Source: CALOCN01 sp942491735 (lineage in GTDB: Bacteria > Eisenbacteria > RBG-16-71-46 > JABDJR01). Taken from it: 64,000 nucleotides of DNA. The number at the start of each line of letters is the position of its first letter. Position 1 is the stretch's first letter. Both the position numbers and the translations under genes were made by a program. Positions 42,838 to 50,966 of the stretch are shown piece after piece. The notes beneath the pieces were generated by a model, which saw nothing but the letters and a program-made list of their open reading frames with translations, made no database searches and had not been told where the DNA came from. The DNA lies in the NCBI GenBank assembly GCA_942491735.1, contig CALOCN010000014.1, positions 1,984,001 through 2,048,000 of the forward strand, in the 5' to 3' direction.

Positions 42838-43641
42838 ATGAAACGCATTGCATCCGTCGCCCTGATCCTTGGCCTGGCCGGTCCGGCGACTGCCCAACCG
42901 GAACCCGCGCCCACCGCCCCCGGTCGGCCCGCGAATTTCCGCGTTCCATTTGGACCCGGAGAGAAGCTGGAGTTCGCGGTCAAGTTCGGGCCCGTCCGGG
43001 CGGGGAACGCCTCCCTGGAAGTCACCGGCATGACCCAGTCGGCCGGTGAACCGGTGATCCAGCTGGTCTCGGTCGCCCGGTCCAGCAGGTTCTTCAACAG
43101 CTTCTACCCGGTCGACAACCGGTACACCTCGACCTGGTCGCTCGATCGCCTGGTTCCCCTGAGCTTCAGCCGCAAGGTCCGGGAGGGATCGTTCCGCAAG
43201 GACGAGACGGTGCGGTTCGATCACCGGGAGAACGTCGCCCTCTACCAGGATGGTCAGCGGTTCGACATCCTGCCCGCGTCCCAGGACGTGCTCAGCGCGT
43301 TCTACCATGTGCGCGGGTTTCCCATGGTGGTGGGCAACACGGTAACGATTCCCAACCATGCCAACGGCAAGAGCTACGTCCTGCACGTCCGGGTCCTGCG
43401 CAAGGAAGAGGTCGAGGTCCCGGCCGGGAAATTCCGCTGCGTGGTCATCGAGCCCAAGCTGGAGTCGGAGGGGGTGTTCCAGCAGAAGGGGACCCTCACC
43501 ATCTGGCTCACCGACGACGCACGCCGCATGCCCGTTCTCATGAAGAGCAAGATCAAGGTGGGGAGCGTGACGGCCGAGCTCGAGCGCTACAAGATCGGTA
43601 TCCCGGTGCGTGAGTTGATGCTCAAGGGGGAGGGTCCATGA
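42838..43641 (+). CDS. DUF3108 exported protein
   Basis: A 267-residue protein with a short signal peptide (MKRIASVALILGLAGPATA) and a predicted cut after Ala19, leaving Gln20. The mature part fits DUF3108: FGPGEKLEFAVKFGPVRAGN at the start, then RFFNSFYPVDNRYTSTW and a C-terminal TIWLTDDARRMPVLMKSK. The family is periplasmic or outer-membrane associated with no settled function. AGAGGA precedes the ATG. Its stop overlaps the next gene (ATGA). Confidence 0.8.
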   Translation: MKRIASVALILGLAGPATAQPEPAPTAPGRPANFRVPFGPGEKLEFAVKFGPVRAGNASLEVTGMTQSAGEPVIQLVSVARSSRFFNSFYPVDNRYTSTWSLDRLVPLSFSRKVREGSFRKDETVRFDHRENVALYQDGQRFDILPASQDVLSAFYHVRGFPMVVGNTVTIPNHANGKSYVLHVRVLRKEEVEVPAGKFRCVVIEPKLESEGVFQQKGTLTIWLTDDARRMPVLMKSKIKVGSVTAELERYKIGIPVRELMLKGEGP

Positions 43642-44597
43642 GTCGATTTCGCGAGGCGGATCTCGGACGGATCCGCACCCAGAAGGTGGAAGAACGGGAA
43701 TCGAAGGTGGGGATCGAGACCTTCGCCAAGCCGGTCCGCCCGGACATGGCGGACCTGATCGATGCGATGCCGGATCTCCTCGCCGGTCGTGACCTGCGCA
43801 CCGCGGTGGCCCGGGTGGCCCGGGCTGCGGCCGACGGCCGGACGGTGGTGGCGATGATCGGCGGTCATGTGATCAAGACCGGCTCGGCCCCCCTGCTCAT
43901 CCAGCTCCTGGAGGCCGGGGTGATCCGGGCGGTGGCCATGAACGGGGCGGCCGCGATTCACGACTACGAGATCGCGCGGTTCGGCCGCACCTCGGAGGAC
44001 GTGGAGGCGGCTCTGGGGGCCGGCGAGTTCGGCATGTCCCGGGAAACTTCCGAGGGGATGAACGCGGTGACCGGGGAGGCTGCGGCCAACGGTCTCGGGC
44101 TGGGGGAGGCCCTGGGGGCGTCCCTTCGGGAAGCGCCGCACGCGAGGCTCAGCGTCCTGGCCGCCTGCGCCCGGGCCGGTTGTCCGGCCACCGTGCACGT
44201 GGCGCTGGGAACCGACATCCTGCACCAGCACGCCAGCGCCGACGGGGGGGCGATCGGGGAGACCAGCCTCCGCGACTTCCGGATCCTGGCCGGTGTTCTC
44301 GAGAACTTCCAGGGAGGGGTCGCTCTCAACATCGGTTCCGCGGTGATCCTGCCCGAGGTCTTCCTCAAGGCCTTTTCCATTGCCGCCAACCTGGGGGCGC
44401 GTCTCTCGGAGCTGACCACCATCAATTTCGACTTCATCCGACACTACCGGCCCCGGATGAATGTGGTGGGGCGTCCCAACGCCCAGGGGAGAGGGGTGGG
44501 GCTGGAATTCACCGGCCATCACGAGATCCTGATCCCCCTGTTCACCGCCGGAGTTCTCAGGGAACTGGCCCGGATCCGGAGCTCCGAGCCGGATTGA
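43638..44597 (+). CDS. Deoxyhypusine-synthase-like protein
   Basis: A 319-residue protein resembling the deoxyhypusine synthase fold. Best indicators: MIGGHVIKTGSAPLLIQLLE, AVAMNGAAAIHDYEIARFG with TSEDV, and FGMSRET. Deoxyhypusine synthase uses NAD and spermidine to modify eIF5A, which bacteria lack; bacterial relatives may make homospermidine or another polyamine product. I see no obvious catalytic Lys context of the eukaryotic enzyme, so the reaction is open. The ATG overlaps the DUF3108 stop. The stop codon lies within the -35 box of the promoter of the polysaccharide locus. Confidence 0.55.
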   Translation: MSRFREADLGRIRTQKVEERESKVGIETFAKPVRPDMADLIDAMPDLLAGRDLRTAVARVARAAADGRTVVAMIGGHVIKTGSAPLLIQLLEAGVIRAVAMNGAAAIHDYEIARFGRTSEDVEAALGAGEFGMSRETSEGMNAVTGEAAANGLGLGEALGASLREAPHARLSVLAACARAGCPATVHVALGTDILHQHASADGGAIGETSLRDFRILAGVLENFQGGVALNIGSAVILPEVFLKAFSIAANLGARLSELTTINFDFIRHYRPRMNVVGRPNAQGRGVGLEFTGHHEILIPLFTAGVLRELARIRSSEPD

Positions 44598-44622
44598 CAG
44601 GCTTCGCGCGCTCCTGTAAGCT
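44594..44622 (+). promoter_or_regulatory. Sigma70-like promoter of the exopolysaccharide operon
   Basis: A perfect TTGACA at 44594-44599 and TAAGCT at 44617-44622 with a 17-bp spacer. The predicted start is near 44629. The -35 overlaps the stop codon of the preceding gene. It is one of the best promoter matches in the window and drives a leader of about 280 nt before wza. Confidence 0.65.
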
Positions 44623-44628
44623 CTTTGC

Positions 44629-44908
44629 TTGATTCACGTTCTCTCCTTTCCAGCCCGGAGGAGGTCAGCCGCGAGCCATCGTTAAGCCTTGGGGTCCCCT
44701 GTCAGATGGGGGAATCCGCCTTGGGGGGACAACGTATCGTGGCGGCAAGCACCATTCCGGGCGTCCTGCCCTCGTCGCAGCCAGGACCCCAGCCGTCGAC
44801 TGGTTTCCCGTATTTTGGGATTTCCAGGTGACCCGCGGCCCATCGTGCCGTCGAACCTGTGGGCCATTAACGCTTTAGCCGAAGACGAGAGGACCGATAA
44901 CGAGGACC
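44629..44908 (+). other. Long 5' leader of the wza operon
   Basis: About 280 nt without a credible gene. It contains a long-range pairing, TGGGGTCC (44690-44697) with GGACCCCA (44784-44791), and a hairpin GGCCCA/TGGGCC (44837-44842 with 44860-44865). There is no U-run that would mark a terminator. I do not recognise a known riboswitch class; the cyclic-di-GMP motifs are not seen. Long leaders before polysaccharide operons often carry antitermination or riboswitch control, which is inference here. Confidence 0.4.
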
Positions 44909-45703
44909 ATGAGCTGGATCACCCGCGCCCTGGCGGCGCTCCCGGTCATCTTACTGATGGGTTGTGCGGCAAAAGGCCCTCCCGGGCTGCCCTCCGTGGA
45001 AACCGTCGAGGCCGATGAGGCGGACACCTACTATTTCGAGGCGCTCCAGGCGGCCAAGCCCGGCTACATCCTCAACAACAACGACCACCTCTCGGTCGAC
45101 TTCCTGTTCGAGCGACAGCTTTCGACCCGGGTGCGGGTCCGTCCGGACGGCGCGGTCTCCCTGCCCATCGTCGATGACGTCGTGGTCGCCGGTCTCACCG
45201 TGCCGGAGCTGGACAGCCTGCTGACCACCGCCTATGGCACCTATTTCAAGGACCCCGAACTGTCCATCAATGTGCTCGAGTTCGCGCCGCAGCAGGTGTA
45301 TATCCTGGGCGAGGTGGCGCGTCCCGGACACATGGACCTGCACGGGGGCATGACCATGGTGCAGGCCCTGGCCCATGTGGGCGGCCCGGTGTTCGGGGCG
45401 GATCTCAACAGCGTGGTGTTGCTGCGCCGCATCGGCAACGACAAGGCGGTGGCCCGTCGCATCGATCTCGACGCGGTCATGAACGGGGAGGGAGCGTGGG
45501 ACGTGCTTCTGGCCCCCTCGGACATCATCTTCGTTCCCCAGACCTTTATCGCCGGACTTTCGGAATTCGTGCAGCAGGTGTTCGGCGGACTGGCCGCCGG
45601 TCCCACGCTGTATCTGCGGGGCTGGGAGATGTTCCACACGGATCTGGTGTACGGACGTCTGGTCCGTGCCACCGGCGGCGAGGCCGCCGCGAGCCAGGAG
45701 TAG
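44909..45703 (+). CDS. Polysaccharide export lipoprotein (Wza-like)
   Basis: A 264-residue lipoprotein with lipobox LMGC (Cys19). The Poly_export domain is about 50-135 (YILNNNDHLSVDFLFERQ, RVRVRPDGAVSLPIVDDVVV) and an SLBB domain follows (QQVYILGEVARPGHMDLHGG). Wza-type proteins form the outer-membrane exit pore for capsule and exopolysaccharide. It is the first gene after the promoter and long leader. Shorter than E. coli Wza (379), as is common for the single-SLBB form. Confidence 0.88.
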   Translation: MSWITRALAALPVILLMGCAAKGPPGLPSVETVEADEADTYYFEALQAAKPGYILNNNDHLSVDFLFERQLSTRVRVRPDGAVSLPIVDDVVVAGLTVPELDSLLTTAYGTYFKDPELSINVLEFAPQQVYILGEVARPGHMDLHGGMTMVQALAHVGGPVFGADLNSVVLLRRIGNDKAVARRIDLDAVMNGEGAWDVLLAPSDIIFVPQTFIAGLSEFVQQVFGGLAAGPTLYLRGWEMFHTDLVYGRLVRATGGEAAASQE

Positions 45704-45707
45704 CCTC

Positions 45708-47066
45708 ATGGAATCCACACCGCATCGTCAGGCAACCGTACGCGACCTGGTCGCGGTACTGTTCCGGCAGAAGTACATCATTCTCACCGTTTTCAGCGTG
45801 ACCACCCTGGCCGTGGTCCTGCTCAACCTGCGCAGCCCCACCACCTATGAATCCGAGGGCCGGGTCAAGGTGGAGCGCGGGCGCAAGGAATCGGTGACTG
45901 CTCCGGGGGTCTCGGTGCGGGTTCTGCCCTGGAAAGAGGAGATCTCCTCGGAGATCGAGACGGTCAAGAGCTATCCGGTGGCCCGGGACGCCCAGGTCAT
46001 TCTCGATACGTGGCACGAGGAAGGCACGATCGGACGACCGGTTCGGATCCACCGCGGCGGCGTCCAGGCGGGGGTCGTCGGGGAATCGAACATCCTCGTC
46101 ATCACCTATGCGAGTCAGGACGCTTCGGTCTGCCAGCCGGCCACCGCGGCGGTCATGGAGGCGTATACCAAATTCCGTCAGAAGAGTCATGAGTTCGGGG
46201 CGGTCAAGGGGTACTTCGAGGCGGAACTGACCCAGGTCCGGGCCGAAGTGCGGGCGCTTCAGGACGAGCGGGAACGCATCCTCGCCCAGCTGGGTCCGGG
46301 TGGCGCATCCTCGCGCGAGGCAGGGGTGGCCAACCTGCTCATGACCTGCGATCACGAGATCATCGAGGCCGAGACCCGCTATGACCTGGTTCAGCAGTAC
46401 CTCGAGACGAGCCGGGCCATGGTGGCCAGCGGCAACATCGACGCCGCCTACTTCGCCCAGGTGGAGTACAAGAACGCCTACACCCTGAACCAGCTCCGGG
46501 AACAGGCCAACCGCGCCCGCATGGAGCGGGACGAACTGTCCGCCACCCTGACCGCGCAACATCCCGAACTCAAGCGGGCCGAGTCGGCCCTGGCCTCCGC
46601 GCAGTCCATGCTGGACCGCGAGATCCAGGAGACCATCCGGCTCATGGAACAGGAACTGTTGCAGCTCCAATCCAAACTGGTCACGGCGCGGGGACACCAG
46701 GAGCGGCTCCGGGCGGAGCTGACCCTCATTCCCGCGGCGCGGGTCGAGTTGGACCGGATCAACGAGGACATCCGGCTTGCCAACGAGCGCCGCTCGGATC
46801 TGGAACACGACCAGGTCGCCAGCGCCACCAACATCAACACCTCACCCGACTACACGGTGACCACGATTTCGCCGTCCGGGGCGCCCTATCCGTTGCGCAC
46901 CCGCGACTATGTCCGCATGGCCCTGGCCCCCATCATGAGCCTGGTGGTGGGACTGCTGCTTGCGTTCTTCGTCGACAGCCTGGACCACTCGTTGCGAACG
47001 CCCCGGGATGCCGAGGACTACCTGGGTGTTCCGGTGCTGGCCAGTCTTCCCGAGACCCGGCGGTAG
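45708..47066 (+). CDS. Wzz/GumC-type chain-length protein
   Basis: A 452-residue inner-membrane protein: transmembrane helix about 23-43 (KYIILTVFSVTTLAVVLL), the Wzz domain after it, a long periplasmic coiled coil about 160-375, and a second helix about 405-427 (MALAPIMSLVVGLLLAFF). These polysaccharide co-polymerases set chain length and contact Wza. The kinase domain of Wzc is absent; the following gene supplies the cytosolic ATPase part, as in split systems. It starts 4 nt after the wza stop. Confidence 0.86.
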   Translation: MESTPHRQATVRDLVAVLFRQKYIILTVFSVTTLAVVLLNLRSPTTYESEGRVKVERGRKESVTAPGVSVRVLPWKEEISSEIETVKSYPVARDAQVILDTWHEEGTIGRPVRIHRGGVQAGVVGESNILVITYASQDASVCQPATAAVMEAYTKFRQKSHEFGAVKGYFEAELTQVRAEVRALQDERERILAQLGPGGASSREAGVANLLMTCDHEIIEAETRYDLVQQYLETSRAMVASGNIDAAYFAQVEYKNAYTLNQLREQANRARMERDELSATLTAQHPELKRAESALASAQSMLDREIQETIRLMEQELLQLQSKLVTARGHQERLRAELTLIPAARVELDRINEDIRLANERRSDLEHDQVASATNINTSPDYTVTTISPSGAPYPLRTRDYVRMALAPIMSLVVGLLLAFFVDSLDHSLRTPRDAEDYLGVPVLASLPETRR

Positions 47067-47069
47067 CCC

Positions 47070-47909
47070 ATGAGCAAGATTTCCGATGCCCTGCGCAAGG
47101 CGGGGCAGGGACGCGGAACACCGCACGAGGAACCCGAGGAGCCCACCCAGGGCCCCGAGGGGATGGCGCATGCCGAGCCGGACGAGCGGGTGGACACGCC
47201 CTCGCCCGGGCCGCAACCGGTGGCCCCCACCCCGCTCCCCCAGCGTCCCTTGAGTCGACAGCCGGGGTTGCCTCCGTTGGAGGAGGCATTTGCCCGTGAA
47301 CTCTCGGCCCTGCGCGCGTCCATCGAACAGATACTCCCGGATCATCCGCAACGCACGGTGCTGGTCGCCGGAGCGATTCCCGGAGAGGGGTCGAGCACCA
47401 TCTCGGCCCGTTTCGCCCAACTCCTGGCTCACGATCCCCGGATCCGGGTCGGCCTGGTCGACGCGGATTTCCGCAACGCGGACCCTCGTCCCATTCCTCT
47501 CGCCGATCCCCAGCGTGGTTTTGCCTCCGTCCTGGACGGATCGCTCCCCGCGGCGAGGGCCTTCCGCGCGACCGGAGTGGAGGCACTCGATGTCCTGCCC
47601 TCGGAGGGGGTAGCCCCGGATCCGTATGTCCTGACCACCGCCAATCACATGGCGCCCTTCATCGATTACCTGCGTGGCCAGTACCACTATGCCATCCTGG
47701 ACGCGGCCCCGGTGCTCTCGGCCCCCGAGACCGCGGTCATGTCGCAACTGGTGGACGGCGTGGTGCTGGTCATCCGGGCCGGTCGCACCAAGCGGGAGGT
47801 GGTCCAGCGGGCCATCGAGCGGCTGCAGGATCGCGGCGCCACCGTGCTGGGGGTGGTCATGAACCGCCAGCAGTACGTGATCCCCGAATTCATCTACCGC
47901 CGCCTCTAG
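47070..47909 (+). CDS. CpsD/CapB-like ATPase with altered P-loop
   Basis: A 279-residue partner of the Wzz protein. After a Pro/Glu-rich N-terminus (20-70) comes a BY-kinase-like P-loop domain: Walker A GAIPGEGSST (101-110), Walker A' VGLVDADFRNAD, and Walker B YAILDAAPV. The invariant Walker A Lys is Ser108, so ATP hydrolysis or autophosphorylation may be lost or need another residue. The Tyr-rich tail of true BY-kinases is reduced to two Tyr (QQYVIPEFIYRRL). It probably controls Wzz assembly by binding rather than as a full kinase. Starts 3 nt after the Wzz gene. Confidence 0.8.
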   Translation: MSKISDALRKAGQGRGTPHEEPEEPTQGPEGMAHAEPDERVDTPSPGPQPVAPTPLPQRPLSRQPGLPPLEEAFARELSALRASIEQILPDHPQRTVLVAGAIPGEGSSTISARFAQLLAHDPRIRVGLVDADFRNADPRPIPLADPQRGFASVLDGSLPAARAFRATGVEALDVLPSEGVAPDPYVLTTANHMAPFIDYLRGQYHYAILDAAPVLSAPETAVMSQLVDGVVLVIRAGRTKREVVQRAIERLQDRGATVLGVVMNRQQYVIPEFIYRRL

Positions 47910-47923
47910 GAGCCGGGACTTCC

Positions 47924-48739
47924 ATGGTCGCGGTCACCATTCTCCTGCGCACGCTGAACCCCGGCGCCGATCTTCCGGTCCTGCTGGACCGGCTGCACGA
48001 GCAGGACCATCCCATCACCGAGATCCTCATGGTGGACTCGGGTTCCCGGGACGGCTCGGTGGCCCTGGCCCGGGAGCGGGGAGTGCGGATCGTGGATCTG
48101 GAGCCGGCCCGATTCACCCACGCGCTGAGCACGAACCTCGGGTTCCGGGAGGCACGGGGAGAGGTGGTGGCCATGCTCAGCCAGGACGCGCTTCCCACGT
48201 CACCCGGATGGCTGGCCGCCCTCGTCCAGCCCCTGGAGGAACCGGGAACCGCGGCGGTGTTCGGGCGCCAGCTTCCGCGTCCCCGTTGTTTTCCGCTGGA
48301 GCGGTGGGAACTGGAACGATGCTACCCCTCCGACCCGCCTCCCGGGGTTCCCTACAGCAACGTGAACTCCGCCGCGCGGCGCGCGGTATGGGACGAGGAA
48401 CCGTTCGACGAAACCCTGTTCATTGCCGAGGATGCGGTGTGGGCGGACCGGGTCCGGGCGCGCGGGCACCGGGTGGCGTATGCCCCGGAAGCCGCGGTGA
48501 TCCACTCCCACGAGTACACGCTGCGTCAGGCCTATGCCCGCTGCCGGGACGAAGCCCGAACCCGACGCCAGGGCGGGGACCCGGCCGAGGGGATGCGGCT
48601 TCTGCTGTTGGGCTGGCCCAAGCAGACCGTTTCCGATCTCCGCCGGCTTGCCGCGGAAGGACGGGGGACCCTTTGGCCCCGTGCCGCCGCGTACCGTTTT
48701 GCCCAGTTCGCCGGGATCATCGCGGGGGGGCGCCCGTGA
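47924..48739 (+). CDS. Glycosyltransferase family 2
   Basis: A 271-residue GT-A enzyme. The N-terminus VTILLRTLNPGADLPVLLDR, the nucleotide-binding ILMVDSGSRDGS and the SQDALPTSPGW (the DxD-like position) are typical; the second acidic site is in LFIAEDAVWADR. It resembles rhamnosyltransferase-type members by its C-terminal region. It probably adds a sugar to the lipid-linked repeat unit at the cytosolic face. Its stop overlaps the next gene (GTGA). Confidence 0.85.
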   Translation: MVAVTILLRTLNPGADLPVLLDRLHEQDHPITEILMVDSGSRDGSVALARERGVRIVDLEPARFTHALSTNLGFREARGEVVAMLSQDALPTSPGWLAALVQPLEEPGTAAVFGRQLPRPRCFPLERWELERCYPSDPPPGVPYSNVNSAARRAVWDEEPFDETLFIAEDAVWADRVRARGHRVAYAPEAAVIHSHEYTLRQAYARCRDEARTRRQGGDPAEGMRLLLLGWPKQTVSDLRRLAAEGRGTLWPRAAAYRFAQFAGIIAGGRP

Positions 48740-49824
48740 ACCCCTATACCCATGACGGGGACGCGGTCGCCGAGGAGCGGGTCCGGGCCGACTTTGACCG
48801 CACGGTGGAAGCCGTTCGCGAGTTGGGCGACGCCGAGGGCCTGCGGGCGGTGTTGCTGCTGGGAGGGTATGCCCGGGGGGAAGGGGTGGTGATCGAGGAC
48901 GCGAGCGGGGTGGTGCGCGGTTTCAACGACTACGACTTCCTGCTCGTCTTCGATTCCTTGCCGCGGGATACCGCGCCGTACCGGGAACTTTCCAAACGCC
49001 TCGCGTTGGAGTTCGGTATCGACTTCGTGGATTTCGGCTACGTGACCCCGGAGATCATGGCCACGGCGCCGCCGACCCTGTTCTGGTACGAACTGGGGGA
49101 AGTGGTTCGCACGCTCTGGGAGCGTCCCGGTTCCGGGGTCGTCGTGCCGCGGTTCCCGGTGGATGCGCTGGACCCGGCCGAGGGATCCCGCCTGCTCTTC
49201 AATCGCGGCATGGGTCTCCTGTGGGCCGGCTACCGCCTCTGGCCGGGGCTTCCCGGTGACGGCGACGGCGCGGGGGATGACGATGCGATCCGGTTCAGCG
49301 TGATCGCCGCCCACAAGTCCATCCTCGCGGTGGGGGACGCCCTGCTACTCGGCCGTGGGACGTATCACCCCTCCCAGGCCGAACGCACCCGGCGGGTCGC
49401 CGGGACCGGCACCGGGGATCCCGTCGCGGATCCCGCCCTGGTCGCCGCCTACGCCCGGGGTGCGGCGTTTCGACGTTGCCCGGAGTTTCCTTCCGCGGCG
49501 GATGCAGGGGCGTTGTGGCTCGAAGCCCGCGCCTTTCATGAAGCGGGATTCCGGGAGATGGAGGCACGACGGGTTGGGCCGTTTGCCGGCTGGGACGACT
49601 ATCCGGCCCGTTTGCGCGGATACGCCCGGAGCCGGTCGCTGGCCAGCCCCAGGGCCCTGGCCCGGACCGTGGTTCGCACCCTGCGCGGCGACGGGGAGTT
49701 GACCGTTGAAGAGCGCCGGTTCCTCGACCTTGCCGATCTGCTGTACTGTCCCGCGCGGAATGCGCGAACCGGCCCCGCATGGCAGCGGGAGGCCCGGATC
49801 GCGGTGGAGGACTGGCACCCGTGA
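48736..49824 (+). CDS. Nucleotidyltransferase-fold protein, unknown role
   Basis: A 362-residue protein. Residues 38-75 match the nucleotidyltransferase pattern: a hydrophobic strand, GGYARGEG (43-50), and then FNDYDFLLVF with the metal-type Asp65-x-Asp67. The rest (about 100-362) is mostly helical and not recognised. It has no signal peptide or membrane segment. It sits in the export/glycosyltransferase run with 4-nt overlaps to both neighbours. It might activate or modify a sugar or protein, but could also be a regulatory enzyme; the substrate is unknown. Confidence 0.65.
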   Translation: MNPYTHDGDAVAEERVRADFDRTVEAVRELGDAEGLRAVLLLGGYARGEGVVIEDASGVVRGFNDYDFLLVFDSLPRDTAPYRELSKRLALEFGIDFVDFGYVTPEIMATAPPTLFWYELGEVVRTLWERPGSGVVVPRFPVDALDPAEGSRLLFNRGMGLLWAGYRLWPGLPGDGDGAGDDDAIRFSVIAAHKSILAVGDALLLGRGTYHPSQAERTRRVAGTGTGDPVADPALVAAYARGAAFRRCPEFPSAADAGALWLEARAFHEAGFREMEARRVGPFAGWDDYPARLRGYARSRSLASPRALARTVVRTLRGDGELTVEERRFLDLADLLYCPARNARTGPAWQREARIAVEDWHP

Positions 49825-50966
49825 CCCGACCCGGCAAGCAGCAACTCATTCTACTCGTCGACGCCCTGGGCTGGTTGACCGCGGAGCGCACCGGATTCCT
49901 GGGGGACCTGTTGCCGCATCGTCGCAAGCTGCGCACCATTTTCGGGTTCAGCAGCACCGCCATTCCCACCCTGCTCACCGGTGCGTTGCCCAGCCGTCAC
50001 GGGCATTGGTTCCTGTTTCGCCGCGCCACCGGGGAGCGCCCCTTCCGGGAGGCGGGTTGGCTGGACAAGTTGCCCGGACGAATCGCCAACCGGTGGCGGG
50101 TGAGGGTTCGGGTCCAGGAGTACTGGCGTCGCAAGAACCGCATCAAGGGCTACTTCAGTATCTACAATGTTCCCTGGCGCGTGCTCTCGGAGATGGCGCC
50201 GGTGGAGCAGGACGACACCTGGGGGCTGGGATCCTTCCCGGGTACGCCCACCCTCATCGATTGGCTGCACGAGCGGGGGGAGCCCTACCATGTCTCGGAC
50301 TGGAGGATTCCGGATGCGCGGAAGATCGAGACCGCGCTCCGGGTCATCCGGGAGGACGCCCCGCGCACCGTGGTTCTGTACCTGACCGAGGTCGATGCGA
50401 CCCAGCACCGGGTGGGAAGCGTTCACCGGGAGTTCGACCGGCACCTCGAGACGCTCCAGACCCAGGTCCATTCCGTGGTCGAGGCCATGCGGGCGCAAGG
50501 GGACCTCGGGATTTCCCTTTTCAGCGATCATGGGATGACCGACATCACCGGCACCGGGGATCTCGGCGCCGCCCTGGTCGAGGCCGACCTGGTTCGGCAC
50601 CGGGACTATGACGGTTTCATCGATTCCACCGTGGCCCGGTTCTGGAACGTGAAGGATCCCGCCCGGCTGCGCGCGGCACTGGACGCGGTGCCGTGGGGGC
50701 ACGTCGTGGACGACGCCACCCTGGAGTCCTGGGGATCCTCGTTTCCGGCCGGTGAGTACGGGGACCTGTTCTTTCTCGCCGATCCCGGAACCCTCATCCT
50801 CCCCAGCGACATGGGGGGGGAGCCCCTGGCCGGAATGCACGGGTTCACCCCGGACCACCCGACCTCCGATGCCTGCTTCCTGTCCGACCGCGAGGTTCCC
50901 CTCGAGAGCGATCACCTGGTCTCGGTGCTGCCCGCCATGAAGCGGCGGATCACGGAGGGTTGGTGA
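49821..50966 (+). CDS. Alkaline-phosphatase-superfamily phosphodiesterase-like protein
   Basis: A 381-residue enzyme of the alkaline phosphatase / nucleotide pyrophosphatase superfamily. Metal and nucleophile sites: LILLVDALGW (Asp14), FGFSSTAIPTLLTG with Thr46 as the likely nucleophile, SRHGHW, YLTEVDATQHRVG, SDHGMTD and GMHGFTPDHP. It lacks a signal peptide, so it would act in the cytosol. In a polysaccharide locus it could remove or transfer a phosphate-linked group on a sugar nucleotide or lipid. GTG overlaps the preceding stop and the flippase follows by overlap. Confidence 0.75.
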   Translation: MTRPGKQQLILLVDALGWLTAERTGFLGDLLPHRRKLRTIFGFSSTAIPTLLTGALPSRHGHWFLFRRATGERPFREAGWLDKLPGRIANRWRVRVRVQEYWRRKNRIKGYFSIYNVPWRVLSEMAPVEQDDTWGLGSFPGTPTLIDWLHERGEPYHVSDWRIPDARKIETALRVIREDAPRTVVLYLTEVDATQHRVGSVHREFDRHLETLQTQVHSVVEAMRAQGDLGISLFSDHGMTDITGTGDLGAALVEADLVRHRDYDGFIDSTVARFWNVKDPARLRAALDAVPWGHVVDDATLESWGSSFPAGEYGDLFFLADPGTLILPSDMGGEPLAGMHGFTPDHPTSDACFLSDREVPLESDHLVSVLPAMKRRITEGW

